A stretch of 15,620 nt of DNA from Shewanella sp. (GCA_004195335.1 SDWK01000675.1:1-15620); one strand, 5' to 3'. Counted from the first letter of the stretch, positions 1 to 6,194 are shown. Notes: generated by a model from the letters alone, not told the origin. Program-made: numbers and translations.

Positions 1-1
1 C

Positions 2-61
2 TCTAAGACCAATGCCGTGCTGACGCTTGAAGGGAGTGAACCTATCACTTGGCAGGTATAA
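2..61 (+). CDS. C-terminal end of an unidentified plus-strand gene (partial)
   Basis: Frame 2 from the left edge stays open for 19 codons and ends in TAA at 59-61. The peptide (SKTNAVLTLEGSEPITWQV) has a protein-like composition. It would converge on the nlpE-type gene and overlap its 3' end by 17 bp on the other strand. Too little is visible to name a family, and a chance open stretch this short is quite possible. Confidence 0.3.
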   Translation, partial: SKTNAVLTLEGSEPITWQV

Positions 62-563
62 TTTTAACTAAACGATAGCTGTCGGCCAATGCGCCGACAA
101 TACGGTTTCCCGCACTGTCTAGCATAAACAGTTGGTTCTCCCCGACCAGAAATTGTTTTCCTGGTTCCTTGTCGGCGGGATCGTCTATCAAGGTGATTTT
201 GCTACCGCCTGAGTGCCATTCAAACACTCCTTGCTCGATAAAAGTCTTATCACTTCTGCCTAAGTATTCAGATTCGAGAATATAGCGATTATCGCGCTTG
301 AGGGTCAGTAGAGTCTTGATCCCCTCGCAGCTTGCACAGGGTGTGATACCCGAATAGGTGCCATCCCAATCGAGAGCATTTTGGCTATTATCGCCAATCG
401 GCAGTTGCACCGCTTGCGGAGAGACCTCAAGGACTGACGGGATTGTCTCTGCGTTTTTGTTCAGCTCAGGCGCTTTAGTCGAGCAAGCCGTAGTTGTTAG
501 CGTGAGCAGGGCGAACAGAGCAAAAGGAGCCAACTGAGTTGGGGCAAAAAATTGAAGTTTCAT
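45..563 (-). CDS. nlpE: NlpE-type copper-resistance/envelope-stress lipoprotein
   Basis: A 172-aa predicted outer-membrane lipoprotein. Residues 1-26 form a hydrophobic signal peptide ending in a lipobox-like LTTTA-C with Cys27 as the lipidation site. After a linker, residues 66-165 match the NlpE N-terminal domain: a DGTYSGITPCASCEGI stretch carries the family CxxC pair (Cys76, Cys79), followed by beta-strand-rich sequence (TLLTLKRDNRYILESEYLG). In E. coli NlpE (CutF) senses surface contact, copper and lipoprotein trafficking defects and signals to the Cpx pathway. E. coli NlpE is longer with a second C-terminal domain; this protein holds only the N-terminal one, so signalling may differ. 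The ATG at 563 has an AAGGAA Shine-Dalgarno 5-10 nt upstream on the minus strand. It is read away from fau with a REP and a tandem repeat in between. The family call is firm; Cpx signalling is inference. Confidence 0.8.
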   Translation of the reverse strand: MKLQFFAPTQLAPFALFALLTLTTTACSTKAPELNKNAETIPSVLEVSPQAVQLPIGDNSQNALDWDGTYSGITPCASCEGIKTLLTLKRDNRYILESEYLGRSDKTFIEQGVFEWHSGGSKITLIDDPADKEPGKQFLVGENQLFMLDSAGNRIVGALADSYRLVKIIPAK

Positions 564-593
564 TCTATTCCTTATTCTTTGTTGGTTTCCGCT

Positions 594-617
594 TGTAGGA
601 GCGGCTTTAGCCGCGAA
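594..617 (+). repeat. REP-like palindromic element, copy 1
   Basis: TGTAGGA followed by the hairpin GCGGCTTTAGCCGC (5-bp GC stem, TTTA loop) and GAA. The same 24 bases recur at 2921, 3995 and 12737. The GTAG tetranucleotide next to a GC-rich hairpin is the layout of REP sequences mobilised by RAYT (REP-associated tyrosine) transposases. It lies in the gap between fau and the nlpE-type gene. Confidence 0.85.
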
Positions 618-676
618 AATTTCTCGAGCGAGCGAATGTTTGATGATGTTTTAGCCTTGATGTTGATTGTGATCTG

Positions 677-718
677 CTAGAACCTAGAACCTAGAACCTA
701 GAACCTAGAACCTAGAAC
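677..718. repeat. Six perfect tandem copies of the heptamer CTAGAAC
   Basis: CTAGAAC repeats without error at 677, 684, 691, 698, 705 and 712. The last unit contains the stop codon of fau (TAG read on the minus strand), so the array begins exactly at the end of that gene. A 7-bp unit is not a multiple of 3, but every unit carries TAG on the minus strand in the first position of the frame, so copy-number change would not lengthen fau. Degenerate copies of the same heptamer occur at 3036-3056. Confidence 0.95.
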
Positions 719-1323
719 ACGAGCACCCGTGTCGGTGTGACTATCATAGGCAGAGGGACATCCCAGTGCTCGCTAGCGAGTGCTTCGACCTGCTGGCAAT
801 CATGCGCTAAACCTATGGGATAGGGTTTACCTGTGTGTTGCCAGTTGACCAGAGTCCTGTCATAGAACCCGCCACCCATGCCCATTCTGGCTCCCACATT
901 GTCAAATGCCACCAAGGGGGTGACAACGACATCCAGCTGGTGAGCTAGCATCATCTTAGTGATATCAAGTTTGGGCTCCCAGATCTTGAGCGCGTTTTGT
1001 ACCAGTGGCGTGGTTGGCGTGTAAGCGAAGAAGAGCAGGTTGCCTTTGCAAAAAGGATGAAGGTGGGGCAGATACACCATAACCCCCGCCTCCCAAAGAG
1101 CACGGATTAGCGGCTGAGTATCCAGCTCACCATCATTGGTCAGGTAGAGGGCGACATGTTTCGCCTTGAGTTTAGTGATTTCAGCAAGCATCTGTTTCGC
1201 CGCCGCTGCAGCAAAGCTGTGTTGTTCATTATCACTTATGCACCTGCGGGCATCGCGTACTTGCGCTCTTAGCGCCGTGCGCGTCGCTTTAGCCGATTGA
1301 CTCGATGAGAATTGCGATTTCAA
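712..1323 (-). CDS. fau: 5-formyltetrahydrofolate cyclo-ligase
   Basis: A 203-aa cytosolic enzyme that converts 5-formyl-THF with ATP to 5,10-methenyl-THF, returning the folate by-product of serine hydroxymethyltransferase to one-carbon metabolism. Family signatures: TNDGELDTQPLI (residues 62-73), VYLPHLHP (83-90), DVVVTPLVAFD (131-141) and the glycine-rich nucleotide loop GMGGGFYDR (148-156), followed by the conserved C-terminal WDVPL...VTPTRV. The first codon is TTG at 1323. An in-frame stop at 1339-1341 leaves no ATG upstream and the next ATG (residue 45) would cut into the fold, so TTG is preferred. An AAAGAGAA purine stretch lies about 10 nt ahead. The gene follows 6S RNA in E. coli; here a regulator and a small gene separate them. 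Functional links to glycine cleavage (gcvTHP, also in this window) run through tetrahydrofolate. Confidence 0.95.
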   Translation of the reverse strand: MKSQFSSSQSAKATRTALRAQVRDARRCISDNEQHSFAAAAAKQMLAEITKLKAKHVALYLTNDGELDTQPLIRALWEAGVMVYLPHLHPFCKGNLLFFAYTPTTPLVQNALKIWEPKLDITKMMLAHQLDVVVTPLVAFDNVGARMGMGGGFYDRTLVNWQHTGKPYPIGLAHDCQQVEALASEHWDVPLPMIVTPTRVLVF

Positions 1324-1383
1324 TGATTGATTCTCTTTCTATGGTCTGCTTCTGTGTATCCCTTTCACCAGTGTATCCTCAGA

Positions 1384-1400
1384 ATTTGTCGACGACAAAT
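1384..1400. promoter_or_regulatory. Perfect 17-bp palindrome upstream of fau (candidate operator)
   Basis: ATTTGTCG-A-CGACAAAT is a perfect inverted repeat around one central base, in the 127-bp gap between the Crp-like regulator and fau, about 60-80 bp upstream of the fau start. It has no T-tract and is not a terminator. The symmetry suggests a dimeric regulator site; which protein binds is unknown. Confidence 0.4.
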
Positions 1401-1450
1401 GAAGGTATCTCATCTGTTTCTAGTGTACTGTTTTTATGTCAGGGGTAAGT

Positions 1451-2167
1451 CTACTTAGACACTAACTCTCGCGGGTCGCGAATACTAAGGTCCACATCGT
1501 TGAGTGTATTCCCCAGGCCCGTCAGATCGGTTAAATAGATGCAGCTGCGCTCCAGATGAACCAACTGCTCCTTCTCTAACTGTTTGAGCGTTTCGTTGAC
1601 TCGCTGGCGGGCAATGCCTGTGATCTGGCTGAACTGTTGTTGTGATACAGAGAGTTTAGGTATTTGGCCGGTAATAAATGGGATATGAGCGGCAAGCTCG
1701 ATAAGCAGGTAGACAATGCGTGAACGCAAATTTTCAATCATCATGAGTTGAGATTGTAGCCACTTGGCTTTTGCTTCAAACGAGAGCGAATGGAACCACT
1801 TATAGATCTCAAGGTTCTCATGGGTTAACCGCTGTAGATCTGCATTTTTAAAGTGTATAAGACGTACAGGTTCTATTTCGGTGAGAAAAAATGGGGTGTA
1901 ACTCGCATCCTTACTATCATAACTTCCGAACCAATCACCCTGTCCCATCACAATGTTATTCACGGTTTTCAAGTTGGGCGTCTGCATACAGATAGTGACA
2001 GTACCCTCCAGAATAAAACTGATGCCTTGATGGGCAATGCTTGAATCATCTAATTCACTGGCAGTTAATTTGCTCCTGAGCTGAGCAATAGAGAGGAGCT
2101 TATAGGTTAAGTCTGGCGACAGCTCTGTTGTCCAATGGAGCTTACTTGATAATGCTGAATCAATCAC
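1451..2167 (-). CDS. Crp/Fnr-family transcriptional regulator
   Basis: A 238-aa two-domain regulator. Residues ~48-110 form a cyclic-nucleotide-binding-type beta barrel (GISFILEGTVTICMQTP, then VMGQGDWFGSYD). A long dimerisation helix spans ~125-160, and a Crp-type winged helix-turn-helix follows at ~172-215 (LSVSQQQFSQITGIARQRVNETLKQLEKEQLV). The barrel lacks the RSA-type cAMP phosphate-binding motif of CRP, and only two cysteines (C60, C209) are present, so it is neither a classical cAMP receptor nor an FNR iron-sulfur sensor; its signal is unknown. The start is GTG at 2167, with AAGG 8 nt upstream on the minus strand. It is divergent from the small gene at 2431, with a strong palindrome between them, and is inserted between ssrS and fau. 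The family is certain; targets are not. Confidence 0.9.
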   Translation of the reverse strand: MIDSALSSKLHWTTELSPDLTYKLLSIAQLRSKLTASELDDSSIAHQGISFILEGTVTICMQTPNLKTVNNIVMGQGDWFGSYDSKDASYTPFFLTEIEPVRLIHFKNADLQRLTHENLEIYKWFHSLSFEAKAKWLQSQLMMIENLRSRIVYLLIELAAHIPFITGQIPKLSVSQQQFSQITGIARQRVNETLKQLEKEQLVHLERSCIYLTDLTGLGNTLNDVDLSIRDPRELVSK

Positions 2168-2239
2168 AGGTTTTACCTTAGGCTAGAGCAGCAGATGCGA
2201 AGTATCATGCAGCGTTAACAATGAATGACCCTAAATATA

Positions 2240-2269
2240 CAACAAGTGTCCGGTGGCGGACAGTTGTTG
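2240..2269. promoter_or_regulatory. 30-bp inverted repeat between divergent promoters (candidate operator)
   Basis: Two 13-bp arms (CAACAAGTGTCCG and CGGACAGTTGTTG) with one mismatch flank a GTGG centre; the inner core is TGTCCG-N4-CGGACA, a spacing seen in Crp/Fnr sites. On the minus strand a TATATT -10 candidate (2234-2239) lies directly beside it and the -35 position (2257-2262) falls inside it. On the plus strand TTGTTG (2264-2269), N16, TATTAT (2286-2291) is a candidate promoter for the small gene, with its -35 inside the right arm. Occupation would therefore block both promoters. Palindrome seen; promoter roles inferred. Confidence 0.6.
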
Positions 2270-2430
2270 GTCTGACAAGTCTCTATATTATCGCCCTTCA
2301 AATAATGAATCTTGATTACTGACAAGGCAATTATGAAGAACTCCTGTTTTTAAGAGCAAGGAGAGTGCTTTGGCTTTGGTCACAAATGTAAGACGTACAA
2401 ATTTAGCTAAAAGTGGAGTGGAAAGGGTCG

Positions 2431-2823
2431 ATGAAAAATCTTAATAGGCGAGTAAAAAAGAGTGAAGGCCGTAAGCTTGGTTTTATTGGAAGCCTGAAAA
2501 TCTCTCTCGCATACCTTATCGTACCCGCTGGCGCCGGGGCGCTGCTTGGGTTAGCTGCAGGGCTGGCTTTTGCCAGTACGGCAGTAGCGGGGTTCGATGA
2601 GAAGGTCGCCGCCTCGTTTGCGGCTAAGTATCAGGTGTGCGCACTGAAACTTAAAGATACACCCGGATATCGACTCAAGGCGTTGGGGCTTAAGGCTAAG
2701 TCAGATGAGATTGGTCGCGACAAGCTAGGTGGCGGCGGATATATCGAGGCTTTTCAGAAAGAGAAAAAGAAGGCATGGCTGCTATCTAAGAAAGAGTGCA
2801 AGAAATTCGCGAATAGACTGTGA
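2431..2823 (+). CDS. Small lysine-rich exported or membrane-anchored protein, unknown function
   Basis: A 130-aa protein from the ATG at 2431, preceded closely by GGAAAGG; an in-frame GTG at 2413 would add six residues but has no ribosome-binding site. The N-terminus is strongly basic (NLNRRVKKSEGRK). Then comes one long hydrophobic glycine/alanine-rich segment (about residues 24-54) ending in a possible signal-peptidase site (FASTAVAG). The rest is hydrophilic and lysine-rich, with two cysteines (in YQVCALK and KKECKKF) that could pair outside the cytoplasm. I recognise no family. It is divergent from the Crp-like regulator and shares the palindrome between them, so it is a likely regulatory target. 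Being real is supported by composition and context only. Confidence 0.6.
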   Translation: MKNLNRRVKKSEGRKLGFIGSLKISLAYLIVPAGAGALLGLAAGLAFASTAVAGFDEKVAASFAAKYQVCALKLKDTPGYRLKALGLKAKSDEIGRDKLGGGGYIEAFQKEKKKAWLLSKKECKKFANRL

Positions 2824-2920
2824 CTGTTAACATCATGTTTAGAATATCGATTTTTTGGCTGAGGACTTGAGGATAAGGTGACGCTTAAGGTTGTATTAGA
2901 GTTGAAGTGAGTATGGCCTA

Positions 2921-2944
2921 TGTAGGAGCGGCTTTAGCCGCGAA
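2921..2944 (+). repeat. REP-like palindromic element, copy 2
   Basis: Identical to copy 1 over all 24 bases (TGTAGGA, hairpin GCGGCTTTAGCCGC, GAA), in the same orientation. It lies between the 3' end of the small exported-protein gene and the 6S RNA terminator. Confidence 0.85.
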
Positions 2945-2984
2945 TGTGTAAAGGGTTGAGGCTGAGTGCTTCAATTCCAGATAC

Positions 2985-3013
2985 AAAAAAGCCACCACTT
3001 TTCAGTGATGGCT
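2985..3013 (-). terminator. Rho-independent terminator for the 6S RNA transcript
   Basis: On the minus strand AGCCATCACT and AGTGGTGGCT form a 10-bp stem (one G-T pair) with a GAAA loop, followed directly by a run of six T. It lies about 55 nt beyond the mature 6S RNA 3' end, so it would stop ssrS transcription before fau and its neighbours. Confidence 0.85.
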
Positions 3014-3035
3014 GATTTGTTGCTCGAATCTTGTG

Positions 3036-3056
3036 ACTCGAACCTAGGTCCTAGAA
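3036..3056. repeat. Degenerate heptamer array related to CTAGAAC
   Basis: Three consecutive 7-bp units, ACTCGAA, CCTAGGT and CCTAGAA, lie between the terminator and the 6S RNA 3' end. The last is the circular permutation of the CTAGAAC unit repeated perfectly at 677-718. Confidence 0.6.
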
Positions 3057-3069
3057 CCTTCTTAATAAA

Positions 3070-3251
3070 TTGCTCCCCAAAAAACCGTTGCCAACGTAGC
3101 CCTTGAACCGTAGTTCAAGGCGGGTAAATGATTATATCCTAAGGCTTCTCGATACGAGCCGAGCATGCACAATGTCAATAAAACATTCACCCTGGGTTTT
3201 GTAAATATCGGCACAGGGACATTGCCGGCTGACGCGAATCCCAGGGAGCAA
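3070..3251 (-). ncRNA. ssrS: 6S RNA
   Basis: About 182 nt, close to the 184 nt of E. coli 6S RNA. It binds the sigma70 RNA polymerase holoenzyme by mimicking an open promoter and down-tunes transcription in stationary phase. Recognised on the minus strand: terminal stem TTGCTCCC (5') pairing with GGGGAGCAA (3'); GTCCCTGTGCCGATATTT near the 5' side, as in E. coli; the apical-side segment GCATGCTCGG ... CGAGAAGCCTTA; and the hairpin CCTTGAACTACGGTTCAAGG. The syntenic position directly downstream of zapA agrees. Ends are set from the closing stem, so they may be off by a few bases. Transcription probably starts within or just upstream of 3251-3270, or reads through from the zapA promoter. Confidence 0.93.
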
Positions 3252-3401
3252 AACTGGTTATCAGAGCCATCTTCTTAGCTTAATCGTCACACCCTTAAAG
3301 GTGGAACTGAAGAGTTGAGCACTGATTAAAATTTTATCTTTAACTCATTCCAGAAAATTCAGTCCAGAACACTGTTTCTAACTTCTATCTCTATCTACAG
3401 T

Positions 3402-3710
3402 CTAATCGTCTTTTGTTGATTTCTCAACGAGCGCATTCTCTAACGTCGACTGAAGCAAACCGATTTTATCATCCATCTGCTTAATATAATCTTGATTCTT
3501 TTGCTGTTCTTCCAACAACTCATAACCGATATTCAGGGCTGCCATAATGGCAATTTCTTCGCGACTCAAATTGTTGGTTCGTGTTTTCAATGAACTCAAC
3601 TGTTGCTCGAGATTTTTTGCCACATGCTGCAGTGCACCCTCTTGTCCTGGTGGACAAGCGATGGAGTACGTACGGCCTAATAAGCTAATTTCAATAGCAT
3701 GGCTACTCAT
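3402..3710 (-). CDS. zapA: Cell division protein ZapA
   Basis: A 102-aa cytosolic FtsZ-ring-associated protein that bundles FtsZ protofilaments. The N-terminal half has the family beta-hairpin (IEISLLGRTYSIACPPGQEGALQHVAKNLE) and the central REEIAIMAALNIGYELL is the conserved helix. Residues ~65-95 are coiled-coil-like. The length fits the family. ATG at 3710 has AAGGA 12-16 nt upstream. It precedes 6S RNA on the same strand, as in E. coli, and has its own near-consensus promoter. Confidence 0.96.
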   Translation of the reverse strand: MSSHAIEISLLGRTYSIACPPGQEGALQHVAKNLEQQLSSLKTRTNNLSREEIAIMAALNIGYELLEEQQKNQDYIKQMDDKIGLLQSTLENALVEKSTKDD

Positions 3711-3745
3711 GACGCAAAGGATCCTTTCTGCTGGCTCTTGAGCGG

Positions 3746-3774
3746 ACTATATCGGTCTGCATGGCAAAGTGCAA
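3746..3774 (-). promoter_or_regulatory. Sigma70 promoter of zapA (and possibly ssrS)
   Basis: On the minus strand TTGCAC (3774-3769), exactly 17 bp, then TATAGT (3751-3746): four to five of six bases match in each box. It sits 35 bp upstream of the zapA start codon. No comparably good promoter was seen directly before 6S RNA. Confidence 0.8.
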
Positions 3775-3776
3775 CA

Positions 3777-3939
3777 TGAGTAAGCGCTAAGATGCTTAAG
3801 ATTAGATTAAATGTTGTTTAGATAACCAAAGCTGTCTTAATAATGGTCAAACATTCTGAGTAAGCGCTAAGATGCCCAAGAATGGCTAGTGCTAGAACCG
3901 TTTGTTCAGATAACCAAAGCAGCCTTAATTATGGACAAA
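3777..3939. repeat. Two-copy direct repeat upstream of zapA/ygfB
   Basis: Copy A (3777-3851) and copy B (3857-3939) share TGAGTAAGCGCTAAGATGC at their starts and GATAACCAAAGC plus CTTAAT-ATGG-CAAA at their ends, with a diverged middle; copy B is 8 bp longer. The start-to-start distance is 80 bp. They lie in the divergent zapA/ygfB spacer, directly behind the zapA promoter. The remaining spacer (3940-4214) holds REP copy 3, two degenerate heptamer arrays and no recognised gene. Confidence 0.85.
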
Positions 3940-3994
3940 TAGCAGGTGACATGAACGATAAGTAAGAGCAATACCAAGGGTGTTCGAATCTTTA

Positions 3995-4018
3995 TGTAGG
4001 AGCGGCTTTAGCCGCGAA
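3995..4018 (+). repeat. REP-like palindromic element, copy 3
   Basis: Same 24 bases and same orientation as the copies at 594, 2921 and 12737. It is in the zapA/ygfB spacer, 12 bp before a degenerate heptamer array. Confidence 0.85.
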
Positions 4019-4030
4019 TGTTTAAGGGCT

Positions 4031-4051
4031 ACGAGTTTCGAGCCACGAGAT
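4031..4051. repeat. Degenerate heptamer array (ACGAG type)
   Basis: Three consecutive units ACGAGTT, TCGAGCC and ACGAGAT. They have the same 7-bp period as the CTAGAAC and AACTTAC arrays in this window but a different unit. Confidence 0.45.
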
Positions 4052-4123
4052 AAAAGCTTTAGCTCGCGACTTTCTTAGCGTTGTCCTTAGCCCGAAGCTC
4101 GCCGCCTTGTTAGTTTTGTCCTC

Positions 4124-4151
4124 AACTTACACCTTATAACTTACAACTTAT
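4124..4151. repeat. Degenerate heptamer array (AACTTAC type)
   Basis: Four consecutive units AACTTAC, ACCTTAT, AACTTAC and AACTTAT, 7-bp period, in the leader side of ygfB about 65 bp before its promoter. Confidence 0.7.
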
Positions 4152-4214
4152 CACTCCCTTGGTATTTAAAACCACGAATAACTGATCTGATGTTGGTGTT
4201 GTGCATGGCTTTTC

Positions 4215-4243
4215 TTGGTCGAACGGGTCACTTCTGCTAGCAT
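4215..4243 (+). promoter_or_regulatory. Candidate promoter of ygfB-ubiH-ubiI
   Basis: TTGGTC (4215-4220), 17 bp, TAGCAT (4238-4243), with a TGC extended -10 immediately ahead (4235-4237). It lies 36 bp upstream of the preferred ygfB start, which argues against the longer open frame that begins with GTG at 4201. Confidence 0.6.
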
Positions 4244-4278
4244 GTGTACCAGTGTATTTTTTGCTTTCGGACACAGTT

Positions 4279-4845
4279 ATGGCTACCCCTCCTTCTTTAC
4301 GTATAGACAACTTAATGGCTGCATTAAATGCGGCAGAAATTGGTCAGCAGCCGGTTGAAGTTCATGGCGCGCTTGTGGGCTTGATTTGCGGTGGTGTCGA
4401 GCAATCAAAAAAGGCGTGGAATAGCGCTTTTCTTGAGTTGATGAATGATGGTCAACCCCTACCGGATGCGCTACAACATCTCATCGATGAACTGTATCAG
4501 GACTCGCTGGCAAGATTGGCGGATGCCGATTTTGGATTTACGCCGATGCTTCCTGAAGAGGAAGAGCCCTTGGCGATACGTGTCGAGGCGCTATCTCTAT
4601 GGGTGCAAAGCTTCCTGACCGGTATCGCCATGGTTCAGCCTAAGCTGAATAAGGCGTCGAGTGATGTTCAGGAGGTCATTAAAGATCTTGCCGAAATTGC
4701 GTTGGTGGAATTTGATGTCGCCGATGATGAAGAGTCTGAGTTTGCGTACATGGAGCTGATGGAGTTCGCTAAGATGGCAGCCTTGCTCTGCTACTCCGAG
4801 TTTGGCCCAGAGCCCACAGATCAAGACACGAGTGTTATTCACTAA
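4279..4845 (+). CDS. ygfB: UPF0149 family protein YgfB
   Basis: A 188-aa cytosolic all-alpha protein of the YgfB/UPF0149 family. It aligns with E. coli YgfB across EVHGALVGLICGG (~27-39), DALQHLIDELYQDSLARLAD..FGFTPMLPEEEEPLAIRVEALSLWVQSFLTGI and the C-terminal EFAYMELMEFAKMAALLCYSEF. The frame is open further upstream from a GTG at 4201, but family length, a weak GGA element at 4269 and the promoter at 4215-4243 favour ATG 4279. Its molecular function is not settled; in Pseudomonas aeruginosa YgfB has been linked to repression of ampDh3-type genes. It starts the cluster with ubiH 26 bp downstream. In E. coli pepP lies between the two; it is absent here. Confidence 0.93.
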   Translation: MATPPSLRIDNLMAALNAAEIGQQPVEVHGALVGLICGGVEQSKKAWNSAFLELMNDGQPLPDALQHLIDELYQDSLARLADADFGFTPMLPEEEEPLAIRVEALSLWVQSFLTGIAMVQPKLNKASSDVQEVIKDLAEIALVEFDVADDEESEFAYMELMEFAKMAALLCYSEFGPEPTDQDTSVIH

Positions 4846-4871
4846 TAATAAGTCAGTCGTAGAGAGACTTA

Positions 4872-6134
4872 ATGAAAGCTCAAACTGAACAAGATATCTG
4901 CCAGAATATCAATGTTGTCGATGTCGCCATCGTTGGTGGTGCCATGGCCGGAGCCACCTTAGCCTTAGGGTTAAGGAAATTGGCCAAAGACCTTCGAAGA
5001 CCACTCAAAATAGCCCTTATCGAGGCCCATCGCCCCGATGACAATCATCCTGGTTTCGATGCGCGTTCAATTGCTGTTGCCCATGGCTCTATCTTCGAGC
5101 TGAATCGACTCGGGATCTGGCCCAAGATAGCCCATCTTGGCACCCCGATAGAGAACATTCATATCTCAGATCGGGGTCACTTTGGCATGACCGAGCTCAA
5201 TGCCGATGATTTCTACATCAAACACTTGGGTCAAGTGATCGAACTGGAGCCCGTGGGGCAGGTGTTGTTTAAACAGATTGCCGATACCGACATCGAGCTT
5301 TATTGTCCGGCCAAACTTGCTTCGGTTGAGGCACTGCCTGATGCCCAACTGCTGACACTCGATGATGGTACCCAATTAAGAGCATCCTTGCTGGTGGCCG
5401 CCGATGGCGTTAACTCCAAAGTCAGGCAGGCATTTAAACTGCCGCTCGAACAGGTCGATTTCGATCAGGTTGCGATCATTGCGAATGTAGAAGTTGGCAA
5501 GCCCCATGAAAATTGGGCGTTTGAGCGATTTACCGATTCAGGTCCTCTGGCTATTTTGCCCATGGCCAAGTCGAAAGGGGTTAACAGGGTCTCCTTGGTG
5601 TGGGCGTTAAGGCCCTATGATGCCGAGCGTTTAATGACGGTGCCTAAAGAGGCGTTCTTAGCCGAACTGCAACAGGCATTTGGTTATCGCGCCGGTCAGT
5701 TTACCGATGTTGGTGAACGCCACTCTTATCCGTTACAGCTCTCCCATATGCCAAGACCTATTTATCATCGCACCGTCTTTATCGGTAATGCGGCGCAGAC
5801 ACTGCATCCCATTGCCGGTCAGGGATTTAACTTAGGCCTGAGAGATCTCGTGAGCTTACTCGATGTGCTTAAGCAGACCATAGAGACTGAGGCGGGCGAG
5901 GCGTTAGATCTGGGTTGTGCCGATGTTATCCATCGATATCTGCAAAGCCGGGAAGCAGACCGGACCGCTACCATGACCAATATTGAGTTTCTGGTACGGG
6001 GCTTCTCTAACAACTATTGGCCACTCGTCGCAGGACGCAGCCTGGCATTGAGGTTGTTGTCATGGCTACCGCCATTGAAGACACCGATAGCGCGTAGTGC
6101 TATGGGCTGGCGAGCATCATCGCTAAAGCGTTGA
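4872..6134 (+). CDS. ubiH: 2-octaprenyl-6-methoxyphenol hydroxylase UbiH
   Basis: A 420-aa class A flavoprotein monooxygenase that introduces a ring hydroxyl in ubiquinone synthesis (C1 in current numbering, C4 in older), working in the Ubi complex with O2 and NAD(P)H. Visible motifs: dinucleotide-binding VAIVGGAMAGATLA with GGAMAG at 22-27; the DG motif VAADGVNSKVRQ (D178-G179); and the second FAD motif GNAAQTLHPIAGQGFNLG beginning at residue 305. Asn in place of the usual Asp in that GD motif is also seen in E. coli UbiH, supporting UbiH over its paralogues. AGAGAG precedes the ATG. It is co-directional with ygfB (26 bp) and ubiI (60 bp), probably one transcript. Confidence 0.95.
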   Translation: MKAQTEQDICQNINVVDVAIVGGAMAGATLALGLRKLAKDLRRPLKIALIEAHRPDDNHPGFDARSIAVAHGSIFELNRLGIWPKIAHLGTPIENIHISDRGHFGMTELNADDFYIKHLGQVIELEPVGQVLFKQIADTDIELYCPAKLASVEALPDAQLLTLDDGTQLRASLLVAADGVNSKVRQAFKLPLEQVDFDQVAIIANVEVGKPHENWAFERFTDSGPLAILPMAKSKGVNRVSLVWALRPYDAERLMTVPKEAFLAELQQAFGYRAGQFTDVGERHSYPLQLSHMPRPIYHRTVFIGNAAQTLHPIAGQGFNLGLRDLVSLLDVLKQTIETEAGEALDLGCADVIHRYLQSREADRTATMTNIEFLVRGFSNNYWPLVAGRSLALRLLSWLPPLKTPIARSAMGWRASSLKR

Positions 6135-6194
6135 CCGTTAGCTTTGAGCACCTGTTTTGCAGAACCACCAAAGTTTACTTTTAAGGAAGGTTAA

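Noticed and set aside
677..718. CRISPR-like array
   Set aside because: The units are contiguous 7-mers without spacers, so it is a microsatellite. No interspaced repeats of CRISPR type were seen anywhere in the window.
3295..3312. CACCCTTAAAGGTG inverted repeat between zapA and 6S RNA as a terminator
   Set aside because: The stem is only four unbroken pairs at its base and there is no T-tract on the minus strand. zapA-ssrS read-through remains possible.
3547..3741. Plus-strand open frame across zapA and its promoter
   Set aside because: It overlaps zapA antisense and the near-consensus zapA promoter; composition and position indicate a shadow frame.
4201..4278. N-terminal extension of ygfB from a GTG codon, looking like a hydrophobic leader
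   Set aside because: The extension contains the likely promoter, family members begin near the ATG at 4279, and YgfB proteins are cytosolic.
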